DNA of 64,000 nucleotides from Streptomyces sp. L-9-10 (GCF_004151105.1 NZ_PHRF01000097.1:85246-149245), one strand, 5' to 3'. Shown: positions 41,079-50,044, counted from the stretch's first letter. Notes: generated by a model from the letters alone, not told the origin. Numbers and translations: made by a program.

Positions 41079-43700
41079 TCAGCCCTGGGGCAGGCCCGCC
41101 AGCTGTGCGGTCAGCCGCTCGATGTCCGTCTCCGCCTTGGTGAGCCGGCCGCGGATCTTGTCGACCACGTTGTCGGGGGCCTTGGCGAGGAACGCCTCGT
41201 TGCCGAGCTTCGCCGTCGCCTGCGCCTTCTCCTTCTCCGCCGCGCCGAGGTCCTTCGTCAGACGCTTGCGCTCCGCCTCGATGTCGATCGTGCCCGACAG
41301 GTCGAGCGCGACCGTCGCCCCCTCGACCGGCAGCGTCGCGGTGGCGTGGAAGCCCTCGCCCTCCGGCTGGAGGCGCAGCAGCTGCCGGATGGCCGCCTCG
41401 TGCGCGGCCAGCGGCGTACCCGTGAGATCCAGCCGCGCCGGGACCTTCTGGCCGGGCTGGAGCCCCTGGTCGGAGCGGAACCGGCGGACCTCGGTGATCA
41501 CCTGCTGGAGGTGCTCGATCTCCCGCTCGGCCGCCACGTCGCGGAACCCGCTGTCGGCCGGCCAGTCGGCGACGACGACCGACTCCTTGCCGGTGAGCGT
41601 GGTCCAGAGCGTCTCGGTGACGAACGGGACGATCGGGTGCAGCAGGCGCAGGGTGACGTCGAGGACCTCGCCGAGGACCCGGCCGGAGACCTTCGCCGCC
41701 GCGCCGCCGTCGATGAACGTGGTCTTGGACAGCTCCACGTACCAGTCGAAGACCTCGTCCCAGGCGAAGTGGAAGAGGGAGTCCGACAACTTCGCGAACT
41801 GGTAGTCCTCGTAGTACGCGTCGACCTCCGCGACCACGGCGTTCAGCCGCGACAGGATCCACCGGTCGGTGGCGGACATGTCGGCCGCGTCGGGCAGCGG
41901 GCCCTCGACGGTCGCGCCGTTCATCATCGCGAAGCGCGTGGCGTTCCAGACCTTGTTGGCGAAGTTCCGGGAGCCCTGGACCCAGTCCTCGCCGATCGGC
42001 ACGTCGATGCCCGGGTTGGCGCCGCGGGCGAGGGTGAACCGGACCGCGTCGGAGCCGTACCTGTCCATCCAGTCCAGCGGGTTGACCGCGTTGCCGAAGG
42101 ACTTCGACATCTTCTTGCCGAACTGGTCACGGACCATGCCGTGCAGCACGATCGTGCTGAACGGCGGTGTGCCGTCCATCGCGTAGAGACCGAACATCAT
42201 CATCCGGGCGACCCAGAAGAAGAGGATGTCGTAGCCGGTGATCATGATCGAGTTCGGATAGAACTTCTCGACGCTCGGGGTCTGTTCGGGCCAGCCCAGC
42301 GTGGAGAACGGCCACAGCCCGGACGAGAACCACGTGTCCAGGACGTCCGTGTCCTGCGTCCAGCCCTCGCCGGTCGGCGCCTCGTCGTCGGGACCGACGC
42401 AGACGGTCTCGCCGTTGGGCCCGTACCAGACGGGGATGCGGTGGCCCCACCACAGCTGCCGGGAGATGCACCAGTCGTGGAGGTTGTCGACCCAGCCGAA
42501 GTAGCGGGACTCCATCTCCTTCGGGTGGATCGTGACGCGGTCGTCGCGGACGGCGTCACCGGCGGCCTTGGCCAGCGGTCCGACCTTGACCCACCACTGG
42601 AGCGAGAGGCGCGGCTCGATGGTCGTCTTGCAGCGCGAGCAGTGTCCGACGGAGTGCGTGTACGGGCGCTTCTCGGCGACGATACGGCCCTCGGCGCGCA
42701 GCGCGGCGACGATGGCGCTGCGCGCCTCCATCCGGTCGAGTCCCTCGAAGGGGCCGGGGACGGTGATCACGGCGCGCTCGTCCATGACCGTGATGTTCGG
42801 CAGATCGTGCCGCCGGCCGATCTCGAAGTCGTTCGGGTCGTGCGCGGGCGTCACCTTGACGGCGCCCGTACCGAACTCCGGGTCGACATGGGTGTCCGCG
42901 ACGACCGGGATCGTACGGTCGGTGAGCGGCAGCTTGATGCGCTTGCCGACGAGATGCGCGTACCGCTCGTCGTCGGGGTGGACGGCGACGGCCGTGTCGC
43001 CGAGCATCGTCTCGGCGCGGGTGGTCGCGACGACGACGGAGTCCTCGCCCTCGCCGTACTTCAGCGAGACCAGCTCGCCGTCGTCGTCCTGGTACTCCAC
43101 CTCGATGTCGGAGATCGCCGTGAGACAGCGCGGACACCAGTTGATGATGCGCTCGGCGCGGTAGATCAGCTCGTCGTCGTAGAGCTTCTTGAAGATCGTC
43201 TGGACGGCCTTGGACAGCCCCTCGTCCATGGTGAACCGCTCGCGCGACCAGGCGACGCCGTCGCCGAGCCGGCGCATCTGTCCGGAGATCTGCCCGCCGG
43301 ACTCGCCCTTCCACTTCCAGACGCGCTCGACGAACGCCTCGCGCCCCAGGTCGTGCCGGGACTTGCCCTCCTTGGCGAGCTCGCGCTCGACGACGTTCTG
43401 GGTGGCGATGCCCGCGTGGTCCATGCCGGGCTGCCACAGCGTCTCGTAACCCTGCATGCGCTTGCGGCGGGTGACGGCGTCGATGAGCGTGTGTTCGAAG
43501 GCGTGCCCGAGGTGGAGGCTGCCGGTGACGTTCGGCGGCGGGATGACGACGGTGAACGGGGGCTTCTCGCTCTTCTCGTCGGCCTCGAAGTAACCGCGCT
43601 CTACCCAGCGCTCGTACAGCTTCCCCTCCACCTCGGCCGGAACGTACTGGGTCGGCAGTTCGGGGTTGCTGGCTGGCTGCTGCTGAGTGTTCTCGGTCAC
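41079..43700 (-). CDS. valS: Valyl-tRNA synthetase
   Basis: Class I synthetase, 873 aa, charging tRNA-Val and editing threonyl products. The HIGH-type motif is PPNVTGSLHLGHAF, the KMSKS loop is KKMSKSFGN, and a C-terminal coiled-coil arm (about 810-870, EAERKRLTKDLGAAEKEKAQA) is present. Length is normal for the family. The GTG at 43700 (TENTQQQPASNPELP) is preferred over GTG 43706 because TAAACT ends 6 bases before it, which suits a leaderless message. It diverges from the Pro/Gln-rich membrane protein gene. Confidence 0.97.
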   Translation of the reverse strand: MTENTQQQPASNPELPTQYVPAEVEGKLYERWVERGYFEADEKSEKPPFTVVIPPPNVTGSLHLGHAFEHTLIDAVTRRKRMQGYETLWQPGMDHAGIATQNVVERELAKEGKSRHDLGREAFVERVWKWKGESGGQISGQMRRLGDGVAWSRERFTMDEGLSKAVQTIFKKLYDDELIYRAERIINWCPRCLTAISDIEVEYQDDDGELVSLKYGEGEDSVVVATTRAETMLGDTAVAVHPDDERYAHLVGKRIKLPLTDRTIPVVADTHVDPEFGTGAVKVTPAHDPNDFEIGRRHDLPNITVMDERAVITVPGPFEGLDRMEARSAIVAALRAEGRIVAEKRPYTHSVGHCSRCKTTIEPRLSLQWWVKVGPLAKAAGDAVRDDRVTIHPKEMESRYFGWVDNLHDWCISRQLWWGHRIPVWYGPNGETVCVGPDDEAPTGEGWTQDTDVLDTWFSSGLWPFSTLGWPEQTPSVEKFYPNSIMITGYDILFFWVARMMMFGLYAMDGTPPFSTIVLHGMVRDQFGKKMSKSFGNAVNPLDWMDRYGSDAVRFTLARGANPGIDVPIGEDWVQGSRNFANKVWNATRFAMMNGATVEGPLPDAADMSATDRWILSRLNAVVAEVDAYYEDYQFAKLSDSLFHFAWDEVFDWYVELSKTTFIDGGAAAKVSGRVLGEVLDVTLRLLHPIVPFVTETLWTTLTGKESVVVADWPADSGFRDVAAEREIEHLQQVITEVRRFRSDQGLQPGQKVPARLDLTGTPLAAHEAAIRQLLRLQPEGEGFHATATLPVEGATVALDLSGTIDIEAERKRLTKDLGAAEKEKAQATAKLGNEAFLAKAPDNVVDKIRGRLTKAETDIERLTAQLAGLPQG

Positions 43701-43706
43701 GGGCAC

Positions 43707-43736
43707 AGTTTAGAGGTGTCACCGCCCCGTACTGAA
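43707..43736 (-). promoter_or_regulatory. Likely leaderless promoter of valS
   Basis: Minus-strand TTCAGT (43731-43736), an 18-base spacer, TAAACT (43707-43712), then 6 bases to the GTG at 43700. No ribosome binding site is present before either GTG. Confidence 0.6.
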
Positions 43737-43835
43737 ACGGGATAGTTCGGTAACGGTGCGGCCCCGGGTGGCCTCGGTCACTGTCCCGTCCGCCAGGATG
43801 TTCGGAACGCATAAGCGACTAACAGGGGACAGCGC

Positions 43836-44819
43836 ATGAGTTACCACCAGCCGGGACCGTACGGCGGGCAGCCTCAGCAGCCCGGACCGTACGGCCAGCC
43901 AGGCCCTTACGGCCAGCAGCCGCCGCAGGGGCCGCCGGGGCCCGGTTACGGTTACCCGCAGCAGCCCCCGCAGGGTGTCCCCCCTCAGCCGCCGCAGGGA
44001 TACGGCTACCCGCAGCAGCCAGGACCGTACGGCCAGCCGCCCCAGCAGCCCCCTTACGGTCAGCAGTCCCCGTACGGACAGCAGCCTCCCTATGGCGGCG
44101 GCCAGTACCCGCCTCCGCCGGGCCAGGCCCCCCAGAAGAAGACGGGCCTCATAGTCGGCGCGTCCGTGCTGGCGCTCGCGGTGATCGCGGGCGGCGCGTA
44201 CTTCCTGGTGGGCGGCGGCTCGGTCCCGGACGACGGCAAGAAGTACAAGCTGGCGATGCCGGCGTCGGTGCTCGGCGGCGAGTACAAGAAGGCCGGGGAC
44301 ACCGGTTCCAGCGGCGGCAGCTTGACCAAGAGCGACGTCAAGGAAGCCGAGAAGTGGGGGATCAGCAACCCCCGGGAAGTGGCCGGCAGCTACTCCACGG
44401 GCGCGGGCCCCACACAGAAGGTGATCGACTTCAGCGGCGTCTACGGCGAGATCGAAGACCCCGAGAAGGTGGTCGACGCGATGTTCACCGAGTCGCGGAA
44501 GAACGCCGACAAGGCGGAGAGCGGCGGCCCGAGCCTCGAATTCATCGGCGAGGCGCGGGAGTTCACGCCGGACGGCTTCGACAACGGCGTCATGAAGTGC
44601 CAGGAAGCCAAGTTCACCTTGGGACAGGCCGCCGGTGCCGGCTCCGGTCCCGGCAGCTACACGATGCCGATGTGCGTCTGGGGCGACCACAGCACCATGG
44701 GCTATGTCATATCGACCGACGCCGCGGCCGGTGTCACCGGCAAGAGCAGCCTGTCCCTGGACGAGGCCGCCGCGCAGGCCGCGAAGCTGCGCGACGAGGT
44801 CCGCGTCGAGATCAAGTAA
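43836..44819 (+). CDS. Pro/Gln/Gly/Tyr-rich single-pass membrane protein
   Basis: A 327-aa protein. Residues 1-100 are repeats of GPYG and YGQQPP type (disordered). A membrane segment follows (about 103-125, GLIVGASVLALAVIAGGAYFLVG), then an extracytoplasmic domain of about 200 residues, with two Cys (in MKCQEAK and MPMCVWGD) that may form a disulfide. Similar layouts are common in Streptomyces proteins of unknown role. It diverges from valS and converges on clpX across a strong terminator. No enzymatic motif is visible. Confidence 0.86.
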   Translation: MSYHQPGPYGGQPQQPGPYGQPGPYGQQPPQGPPGPGYGYPQQPPQGVPPQPPQGYGYPQQPGPYGQPPQQPPYGQQSPYGQQPPYGGGQYPPPPGQAPQKKTGLIVGASVLALAVIAGGAYFLVGGGSVPDDGKKYKLAMPASVLGGEYKKAGDTGSSGGSLTKSDVKEAEKWGISNPREVAGSYSTGAGPTQKVIDFSGVYGEIEDPEKVVDAMFTESRKNADKAESGGPSLEFIGEAREFTPDGFDNGVMKCQEAKFTLGQAAGAGSGPGSYTMPMCVWGDHSTMGYVISTDAAAGVTGKSSLSLDEAAAQAAKLRDEVRVEIK

Positions 44820-44839
44820 CGGGCTCCCGCGCGTACGGC

Positions 44840-44880
44840 ACAGGGGCGCCCGGCCGGCTGGACCGGCCGGGCGCCCCTGT
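44840..44880. terminator. Bidirectional terminator between the Pro/Gln-rich gene and clpX
   Basis: Perfect 18-base arms (44840-44857 / 44863-44880) around a 5-base loop, placed between two converging genes. Confidence 0.88.
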
Positions 44881-44906
44881 CTGTCGCGTACGTCTCGGCG
44901 TGACCG

Positions 44907-46199
44907 CTACGCGGACTTCTCGTGACGGCCGTCGTTCTTCACGATGCGCGGCTCGCGCGGGACCAGCGTCGGGTTCACGTTGTCGCGGACGACCTCCGCC
45001 GTGATGACGACCCGGGCGACGTCCTTGCGGGACGGCACCTCGTACATCACCGACTGGAGCACCTCTTCGAGGATGGCGCGCAGACCGCGCGCGCCCGTGC
45101 CGCGCAGGATCGCCTGGTCGGCGATGGCCTCCAGGGACGGACGGTCGAAGTCCAGCTCCACACCGTCGAGTTCGAAGAGCCGCTGGTACTGCTTCACCAG
45201 CGCGTTGCGCGGCTCGACGAGGATCTGGAGGAGCGCCTCGCGGTCCAGGTTGTGGACGGAGGTGAGGACCGGCAGGCGGCCGATGAACTCCGGGATCATC
45301 CCGAACTTCACCAGGTCCTCCGGCATGACCTCCTGGAACTGGTCGCTCGCCTCGATCTCGCGCTTCGAGCGGATCGTCGCGCCGAAGCCGATGCCCTTCG
45401 CTCCCGCGCGCGACTCGATGATCTTCTCCAGGCCGGCGAAGGCGCCGCCCACGATGAAGAGCACGTTCGTCGTGTCGATCTGGATGAACTCCTGGTGCGG
45501 GTGCTTCCGGCCGCCCTGGGGCGGTACGGAGGCGGTGGTGCCCTCCAGGATCTTCAGCAGGGCCTGCTGGACGCCCTCGCCGGAGACATCGCGGGTGATC
45601 GACGGGTTCTCGCTCTTGCGGGCGACCTTGTCGATCTCGTCGATGTAGATGATCCCTGTCTCGGCCTTCTTGACGTCGTAGTCGGCCGCCTGGATCAGCT
45701 TCAGCAGGATGTTCTCGACGTCCTCGCCCACATACCCGGCCTCGGTGAGCGCGGTGGCGTCGGCGATCGCGAACGGCACGTTCAGCATGCGCGCCAGCGT
45801 CTGGGCGAGGAGGGTCTTGCCGGAGCCGGTCGGGCCCAGCAGGAGGATGTTGGACTTGGCGAGTTCGATCGCGTCCTCGCGCCCGGACACCCCGCCGTTC
45901 TCGCCGGCCTGAACACGCTTGTAGTGGTTGTAGACCGCCACGGAGAGGGCCTTCTTCGCGGGCTCCTGCCCGACGACGTACCCCTCCAGGAACTCGTAGA
46001 TCTCGCGAGGCTTCGGCAGTTCCTCCCACCGCACCTCGGAGGTCTCCGCGAGCTCCTCCTCGATGATCTCGTTGCAGAGGTCGATGCACTCGTCGCAGAT
46101 GTACACACCGGGACCTGCGATGAGCTTCTTCACCTGCTTCTGGCTCTTCCCGCAGAACGAGCACTTGAGCAGGTCGCCGCCATCACCGATGCGTGCCAC
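44907..46199 (-). CDS. clpX: ATP-dependent Clp protease ATPase subunit ClpX
   Basis: Unfoldase for the ClpP protease, 430 aa. The zinc finger has Cys13, Cys16, Cys35 and Cys38. Walker A is GPTGSGKT (122-129), the pore loop region and Walker B (GIIYIDEIDK) follow, and an IGF-type loop for ClpP docking is visible in the C-terminal half (PEFIGRLPVL region). GTG start at 46199. It is separated from clpP2 by a 144-base gap with a terminator, so it probably has its own promoter. Confidence 0.97.
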   Translation of the reverse strand: MARIGDGGDLLKCSFCGKSQKQVKKLIAGPGVYICDECIDLCNEIIEEELAETSEVRWEELPKPREIYEFLEGYVVGQEPAKKALSVAVYNHYKRVQAGENGGVSGREDAIELAKSNILLLGPTGSGKTLLAQTLARMLNVPFAIADATALTEAGYVGEDVENILLKLIQAADYDVKKAETGIIYIDEIDKVARKSENPSITRDVSGEGVQQALLKILEGTTASVPPQGGRKHPHQEFIQIDTTNVLFIVGGAFAGLEKIIESRAGAKGIGFGATIRSKREIEASDQFQEVMPEDLVKFGMIPEFIGRLPVLTSVHNLDREALLQILVEPRNALVKQYQRLFELDGVELDFDRPSLEAIADQAILRGTGARGLRAILEEVLQSVMYEVPSRKDVARVVITAEVVRDNVNPTLVPREPRIVKNDGRHEKSA

Positions 46200-46292
46200 G
46201 AGGTGCTTCCCCTTCGCCTGGGAGCAGCCTGGTTCAGCGGCTCCTGTGCCTCATATCCGACGGTACCTTGCCCGGGCCCCCGTTCGGGCCCC

Positions 46293-46331
46293 CCTTGGCG
46301 CGGTTCACGTGGTCGTGGGACCGCGCCAAGG
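46293..46331 (-). terminator. Terminator between clpP2 and clpX
   Basis: Perfect 12-base arms (ccttggcgcggt / accgcgccaagg) around a 15-base loop, 13 bases past the clpP2 stop. Confidence 0.75.
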
Positions 46332-46343
46332 GCGCCGGGTGTG

Positions 46344-47018
46344 TCAGGCGGCCGCAGCGGCCGTGGTCTTGCGGGTCGACACGATCTGGTCGACCAGGCC
46401 GTACGCGAGCGCGTCCTCGGCGGTCAGGATCTTGTCGCGCTCGATGTCGTCGCGGACCTTCTCGATCGGCGTCGTCGAGTGCTTCGCCAGCATCTCTTCG
46501 AGCTGGGCGCGCATCCGCAGGATCTCGTTGGCCGCGATCTCCAGGTCGGAGAGCTGCTCCCGGCCGGTCTGGCTGGACGGCTGGTGGATGAGCACGCGCG
46601 CGTTCGGCAGCGCCAGTCGCTTGCCGGCGGTGCCGGCGGCGAGCAGCACGGCGGCGGCGGAGGCGGCCTGGCCCATGCACACGGTCTGGATGTCCGGCTT
46701 CACGAACTGCATCGTGTCGTAGATGGCGGTGAGCGCCGTCATCGAGCCGCCGGGGCTGTTGATGTAGATCGAGATGTCGCGGTCCGGGTCCATCGACTCC
46801 AGGCAGAGCAGCTGCGCCATGACGTCGTTGGCGGAGGCGTCGTCGATCTGCACCCCGAGGAAGATCACGCGCTCCTCGAAGAGCTTCGCGTACGGGTCGT
46901 ACTCGCGCACGCCCTGCGAGGTGCGCTCCACGAAGCGCGGGACGACGTAACGGTTGTCCACCTGCGGGCCGGTGTAGAGGCCGCTCGCGGAGTAGTTGTT
47001 CATATGGGTGTTCACCAT
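46344..47018 (-). CDS. clpP2: ATP-dependent Clp protease proteolytic subunit ClpP2
   Basis: A 224-aa serine protease subunit. Catalytic Ser120 lies in MGQAASAAAVLL and His145 in LIHQPSSQTG; the Asp falls near residue 194 in IERDKILTAEDAL. The N-terminal 40 residues are a likely propeptide or axial loop. Start is the ATG at 47018 (MVNTHMNNYSASGLY); an ATG five codons in is possible. It follows clpP1 by 46 bases, the standard clpP1-clpP2 operon of Streptomyces. Confidence 0.96.
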   Translation of the reverse strand: MVNTHMNNYSASGLYTGPQVDNRYVVPRFVERTSQGVREYDPYAKLFEERVIFLGVQIDDASANDVMAQLLCLESMDPDRDISIYINSPGGSMTALTAIYDTMQFVKPDIQTVCMGQAASAAAVLLAAGTAGKRLALPNARVLIHQPSSQTGREQLSDLEIAANEILRMRAQLEEMLAKHSTTPIEKVRDDIERDKILTAEDALAYGLVDQIVSTRKTTAAAAA

Positions 47019-47064
47019 CCTGTGGCGTTCGGTGGGCTGGGCCGGCTGGTCGGGGCTGGTGATC

Positions 47065-47682
47065 TCAGGCCCCGGTACCGCCGCCGCCCGGAACACCCGA
47101 AGCAGCGGAGATGATCTCGTCGATGATGCCGTAGGCCTTGGCCTCCTCGGCGGTGAACCAGCGGTCGCGGTCACCGTCGCGGATGATCGCCTCTTCCGTC
47201 TGGCCGGTGTGGCGCGCGGTGATCTCGGCCATGCGCTTCTTCGTGCGGAGCAGCTGCTCGGCCTGGATCTTGATGTCGGAGGCGGTGCCGCCGAGGCCCG
47301 CGGAGCCCTGGTGCATGAGGATGTCGGTGTGCGGCAGCGCGAAGCGCTTGCCCGCGGTACCGCCGGTCAGCAGGAACTGACCCATCGAAGCGGCGAGGCC
47401 CATACCGATGGTGACCACGTCGTTCGGGATGTACTGCATGGTGTCGTAGACGGCCATACCGGCTGTCACCGAGCCACCGGGGCTGTTGATGTAGAGGAAG
47501 ATGTCCTTCTCGGGCTCGGCCGCGAGGAGGAGGAGCTGCGCCGTGATCTTGTTGGCGATGTCGTCGTCGACCTGCTGGCCGAGGAAGATGATCCGCTCTC
47601 CGAGCAGCCGGCTGTAGACCTGGTCGCCGAGGCCACCACCGAGGGACGGCTCACCGGCGGCGTAAGGCATCAGATTCGTCAC
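47065..47682 (-). CDS. clpP1: ATP-dependent Clp protease proteolytic subunit ClpP1
   Basis: A 205-aa serine protease subunit. The triad is Ser99 (GLAASMGQFLL), His124 (ILMHQGSAGLGG) and Asp173 (GDRDRWFTAEEA). The segment after the catalytic His reads HQG where nearly all ClpP proteins have HQP. GTG start at 47682. In Streptomyces ClpP1 is the main ClpP and is transcriptionally activated by ClgR; a ClgR-like site lies about 130 bases upstream. Trigger factor is the next gene upstream. Confidence 0.96.
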   Translation of the reverse strand: MTNLMPYAAGEPSLGGGLGDQVYSRLLGERIIFLGQQVDDDIANKITAQLLLLAAEPEKDIFLYINSPGGSVTAGMAVYDTMQYIPNDVVTIGMGLAASMGQFLLTGGTAGKRFALPHTDILMHQGSAGLGGTASDIKIQAEQLLRTKKRMAEITARHTGQTEEAIIRDGDRDRWFTAEEAKAYGIIDEIISAASGVPGGGGTGA

Positions 47683-47769
47683 GTATACACCTGCTCGTCT
47701 CTGACGGCTGCGGCCGTCTCAGCGTCTTCGTACCGGGGACGGGAGACTCTCCTGCCCTCGTATTCATGG

Positions 47770-47775
47770 ACCCTA
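47770..47775 (-). promoter_or_regulatory. Candidate -10 box of clpP1
   Basis: Minus-strand TAGGGT, about 90 bases upstream of the GTG. The expected -35 (around 47794-47799) reads GATGGC and is poor, as expected for an activator-dependent promoter. Confidence 0.45.
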
Positions 47776-47811
47776 ACGCGCTGGTCGGCGCGGGCCATCC
47801 TGCTTCCGTGG

Positions 47812-47829
47812 CTGTTCGCTGGGAGCGCA
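47812..47829. promoter_or_regulatory. ClgR-like operator upstream of clpP1
   Basis: Plus-strand TGTTCGCTGGGAGCGCAA is an imperfect palindrome (TTCGCT, GGG, AGCG-CAA). It resembles the GTTCGC...GCG sites recalled for ClgR at clp and lon genes. Its centre lies near -57 relative to the predicted start, a normal activator position. Confidence 0.5.
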
Positions 47830-47944
47830 AGGCAGTTGAGGCTCCGTACGGCCCTGAGCGGGCCTGTCGGTCCTCTCCCGGCCCCCCGTGCCACCCCCGG
47901 CACCGTCGGCGCCCAGCGGGTCCCGCAGGGCTCCGGGGCGGACG

Positions 47945-47983
47945 GGACGGGCCCCGGTCGCGTGATGCGTCCGGGGCCCGTCC
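47945..47983 (-). terminator. Terminator downstream of tig
   Basis: Perfect 13-base arms (ggacgggccccgg / ccggggcccgtcc) around a 13-base loop, 20 bases past the trigger factor stop. Confidence 0.75.
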
Positions 47984-48003
47984 TGACGTTCGGAGCGAGA
48001 CGG

Positions 48004-49440
48004 TCAGGCCTCGTTCTTGTCGGCCTTCTCCTCGGCCTTCTCCTCAGCCTTGTCCTCGGCCTTGGTGTCCGCCGCGGCGGCCTCGGTGGAGTCGGCGGCC
48101 TCGACCGCCTCGGCGGCCTCGTCGTCGTCCTCGTCGTCCAGGTCGACGATCTCACCGTTCGTGTCGATCACCTTGGCGGCCTCGACGACCACCGCGAGCG
48201 CCTTGCCGCGGGCGACCTCGCCGACCAGCATCGGCACCTGGCCACCCTCGACGACCGCCTGGGCGAACTGGTCGGGGGACATGCCGGAGGACTGCGCGCG
48301 CCGCATGAGGTGCTCGGTGAGCTCCTCCTGGTTGACGTTCAGCTTCTCCTTGTTGACCAGCTCATCGAGGATGAACTGGGTCTTGATGCCCTTCTCCGCC
48401 TGCTCCTTGGTCTCGGCGTCGAACTCTTCCTCGGTCTTGCCCTGGATCTCCAGGTACTTCGCGAGGTCGAGGCCCATCTGACCGAGCTGGTGGTGCTCCA
48501 GGTTGTGCTTGCGGGTGTTGATCTCCTCCGCGAGCAGCTTCTCGGGGATCGGCACCTCGGCCAGCTTCAGCAGCTCGTCGAGGACGCGCTCCTGGGCCTG
48601 GGTGGCCTGGTCGTACTGCTTGCTGCTCTCCAGGCGCTTGCGGCTGTCCGCCTTCAGCTCGTCGAGCGTGTCGAACTCGCTCGCCATCTGCGCGAACTCG
48701 TCGTCCAGCTCGGGCACCTCACGGGCGGCGACCTGGGTGACCTTGACGGCGACCTCGGCGGTCTTGCCCTCGGCGGCGCCGCCCTTCAGCTCGGAGGTGA
48801 AGGTGGCCTCGCCGCCGGCCTCCAGGCCGGTGACGGCCTCGTCGATGCCGTCGAGCAGCTCGCCGGAGCCGATGGTGTACTGCACGCCGGTGGCCACACC
48901 GTCGGGCAGGACCTCGCCGTCGACCTTGGCCTCCAGGTCGATCGTCACGACGTCGCCCTCGGCGGCGGCGCGCTCGACCGGGTTGGTGGACGCGAAGCGG
49001 TCGCGCAGCTGCTCCAGCGACTTCTCGACGTCCTCGTCGCTGACTTCGATGGAGTCGACGGTGACCTCGATACCGGAGTAGTCCGGGATCTCGATGACCG
49101 GGCGGATGTCCACCTCGGCGGTGAAGGCCAGCAGCTCGCCGTCCTTGAGCTCGGTGATGTCGACCTCGGGCTGGCCGAGGACGTTGAGCTCACCCTCGTT
49201 GACCGCGTCGGTGTAGAACTTCGGGAGGGCGTCGTTGACGGCCTCCTCCAGCACAGCACCACGCCCGAACCGCTGGTCGATGACCCGGGCCGGGATCTTG
49301 CCCTTGCGGAAGCCCTTCACCGTGACCTGCTGGTTGATCTTCTTGTACGCCGCGTCGAGGCTGTCCTTGAGCTCCTCGAAGGGCACCTCGACAGTGAGCC
49401 GAACCCGAGTCGGGTTCAGGGTCTCCACGGCGCTCTTCAC
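48004..49440 (-). CDS. tig: Trigger factor
   Basis: Ribosome-bound chaperone and prolyl isomerase, 478 aa. The N-terminal ribosome-binding domain carries GFRKGKIPARVI (the conserved FRxGKxP signature), the FKBP-type middle domain covers about 150-245, and the helical C-terminal domain follows. About 50 acidic residues (DLDDEDDDEAAEA, then Lys/Glu/Ala-rich repeats) make a disordered tail. ATG at 49440. The clpX-clpP2-clpP1-tig order is conserved in many bacteria. Confidence 0.97.
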   Translation of the reverse strand: MKSAVETLNPTRVRLTVEVPFEELKDSLDAAYKKINQQVTVKGFRKGKIPARVIDQRFGRGAVLEEAVNDALPKFYTDAVNEGELNVLGQPEVDITELKDGELLAFTAEVDIRPVIEIPDYSGIEVTVDSIEVSDEDVEKSLEQLRDRFASTNPVERAAAEGDVVTIDLEAKVDGEVLPDGVATGVQYTIGSGELLDGIDEAVTGLEAGGEATFTSELKGGAAEGKTAEVAVKVTQVAAREVPELDDEFAQMASEFDTLDELKADSRKRLESSKQYDQATQAQERVLDELLKLAEVPIPEKLLAEEINTRKHNLEHHQLGQMGLDLAKYLEIQGKTEEEFDAETKEQAEKGIKTQFILDELVNKEKLNVNQEELTEHLMRRAQSSGMSPDQFAQAVVEGGQVPMLVGEVARGKALAVVVEAAKVIDTNGEIVDLDDEDDDEAAEAVEAADSTEAAAADTKAEDKAEEKAEEKADKNEA

Positions 49441-49615
49441 GGTTCGGTCTCCTTGGTGGCTGATTCTTGGGTTCTGCCGGTCCGCCGCGGTGCGGCGCGA
49501 TCCAGCGGATCGGCCCGGTTCCTCAGAGACTCTTCAGACACACGGGCACGCAGCTTGCATAGTAACCGCAAGCGGGTAGAGCCCCCAATGTGATCTTGCG
49601 AGGCGATCGTGGAAA

Positions 49616-49692
49616 TGGTCGGGGTGGCCGGATTCGAACCGACGACCTTCCGCTCCCAAAGCGGACGCGCTACCAAGCTGCGCCACACCCCG
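49616..49692 (-). tRNA. tRNA-Pro (TGG)
   Basis: 77 bases including an encoded CCA. Acceptor CGGGGTG pairs with CACCCCG; discriminator A; anticodon loop TTTGGGA in stem TCCGC/GCGGA gives anticodon TGG; T-loop GGTTCGAATCC is intact. Confidence 0.96.
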
Positions 49693-49843
49693 TCGGTGCG
49701 ACACGTAGGGTACATGCCCGTGAGCATGCGGCCGACCGCTTTGACTGGTGCTTTGACCGCCGCTTTACCGGTGTGCGGCGAGCGCCCCGGACCCGCTACG
49801 ATGTGGTCCGTGCCGAGGCCGCATGACCTGCGGCACGACATGT

Positions 49844-49914
49844 GCGGGCGTAGCTCAATGGTAGAGCCCTAGTCTTCCAAACTAGCTACGCGGGTTCGAT
49901 TCCCGTCGCCCGCT
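49844..49914 (+). tRNA. tRNA-Gly (TCC)
   Basis: 71 bases. Acceptor GCGGGCG pairs with CGCCCGC; discriminator T; the anticodon loop CTTCCAA gives TCC; T-arm GGGTTCGATTCCC is intact. CCA is not encoded. A TACGAT hexamer (near 49796-49801) is a possible -10. Confidence 0.96.
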
Positions 49915-49937
49915 CTTGAGCAGGAACATACGGGTCG

Positions 49938-49970
49938 GAGCCGGTTTCCGTAGGACACGGAGACCGGCTC
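49938..49970 (+). terminator. Terminator downstream of tRNA-Gly
   Basis: Thirteen-base arms (gagccggtttccg / cggagaccggctc) with one G-T wobble and a 7-base loop, 23 bases after the tRNA, followed by a mildly T-rich stretch. Confidence 0.7.
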
Positions 49971-50044
49971 TGCTCGTTTCCGTTCGTTTCCGCGCCCGCG
50001 CCGACCGCTGCCGACGGCCGGCCGCTCCCGGCGGCGACGGAACG

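Noticed and set aside
39417..43745. A 1442-codon plus-strand frame opposite folC and valS
   Set aside because: Covers two convincing minus-strand enzymes, has no domain motif and is Arg/Asp/Val/Leu-biased antisense sequence.
43707..43835. T-box riboswitch upstream of valS
   Set aside because: The valS start appears leaderless and no T-box consensus is present in the 129-base gap.
49616..49914. Genomic island inserted at the tRNA pair
   Set aside because: No integrase, no repeat of a tRNA 3' end, and the genes to either side follow normal Streptomyces order.
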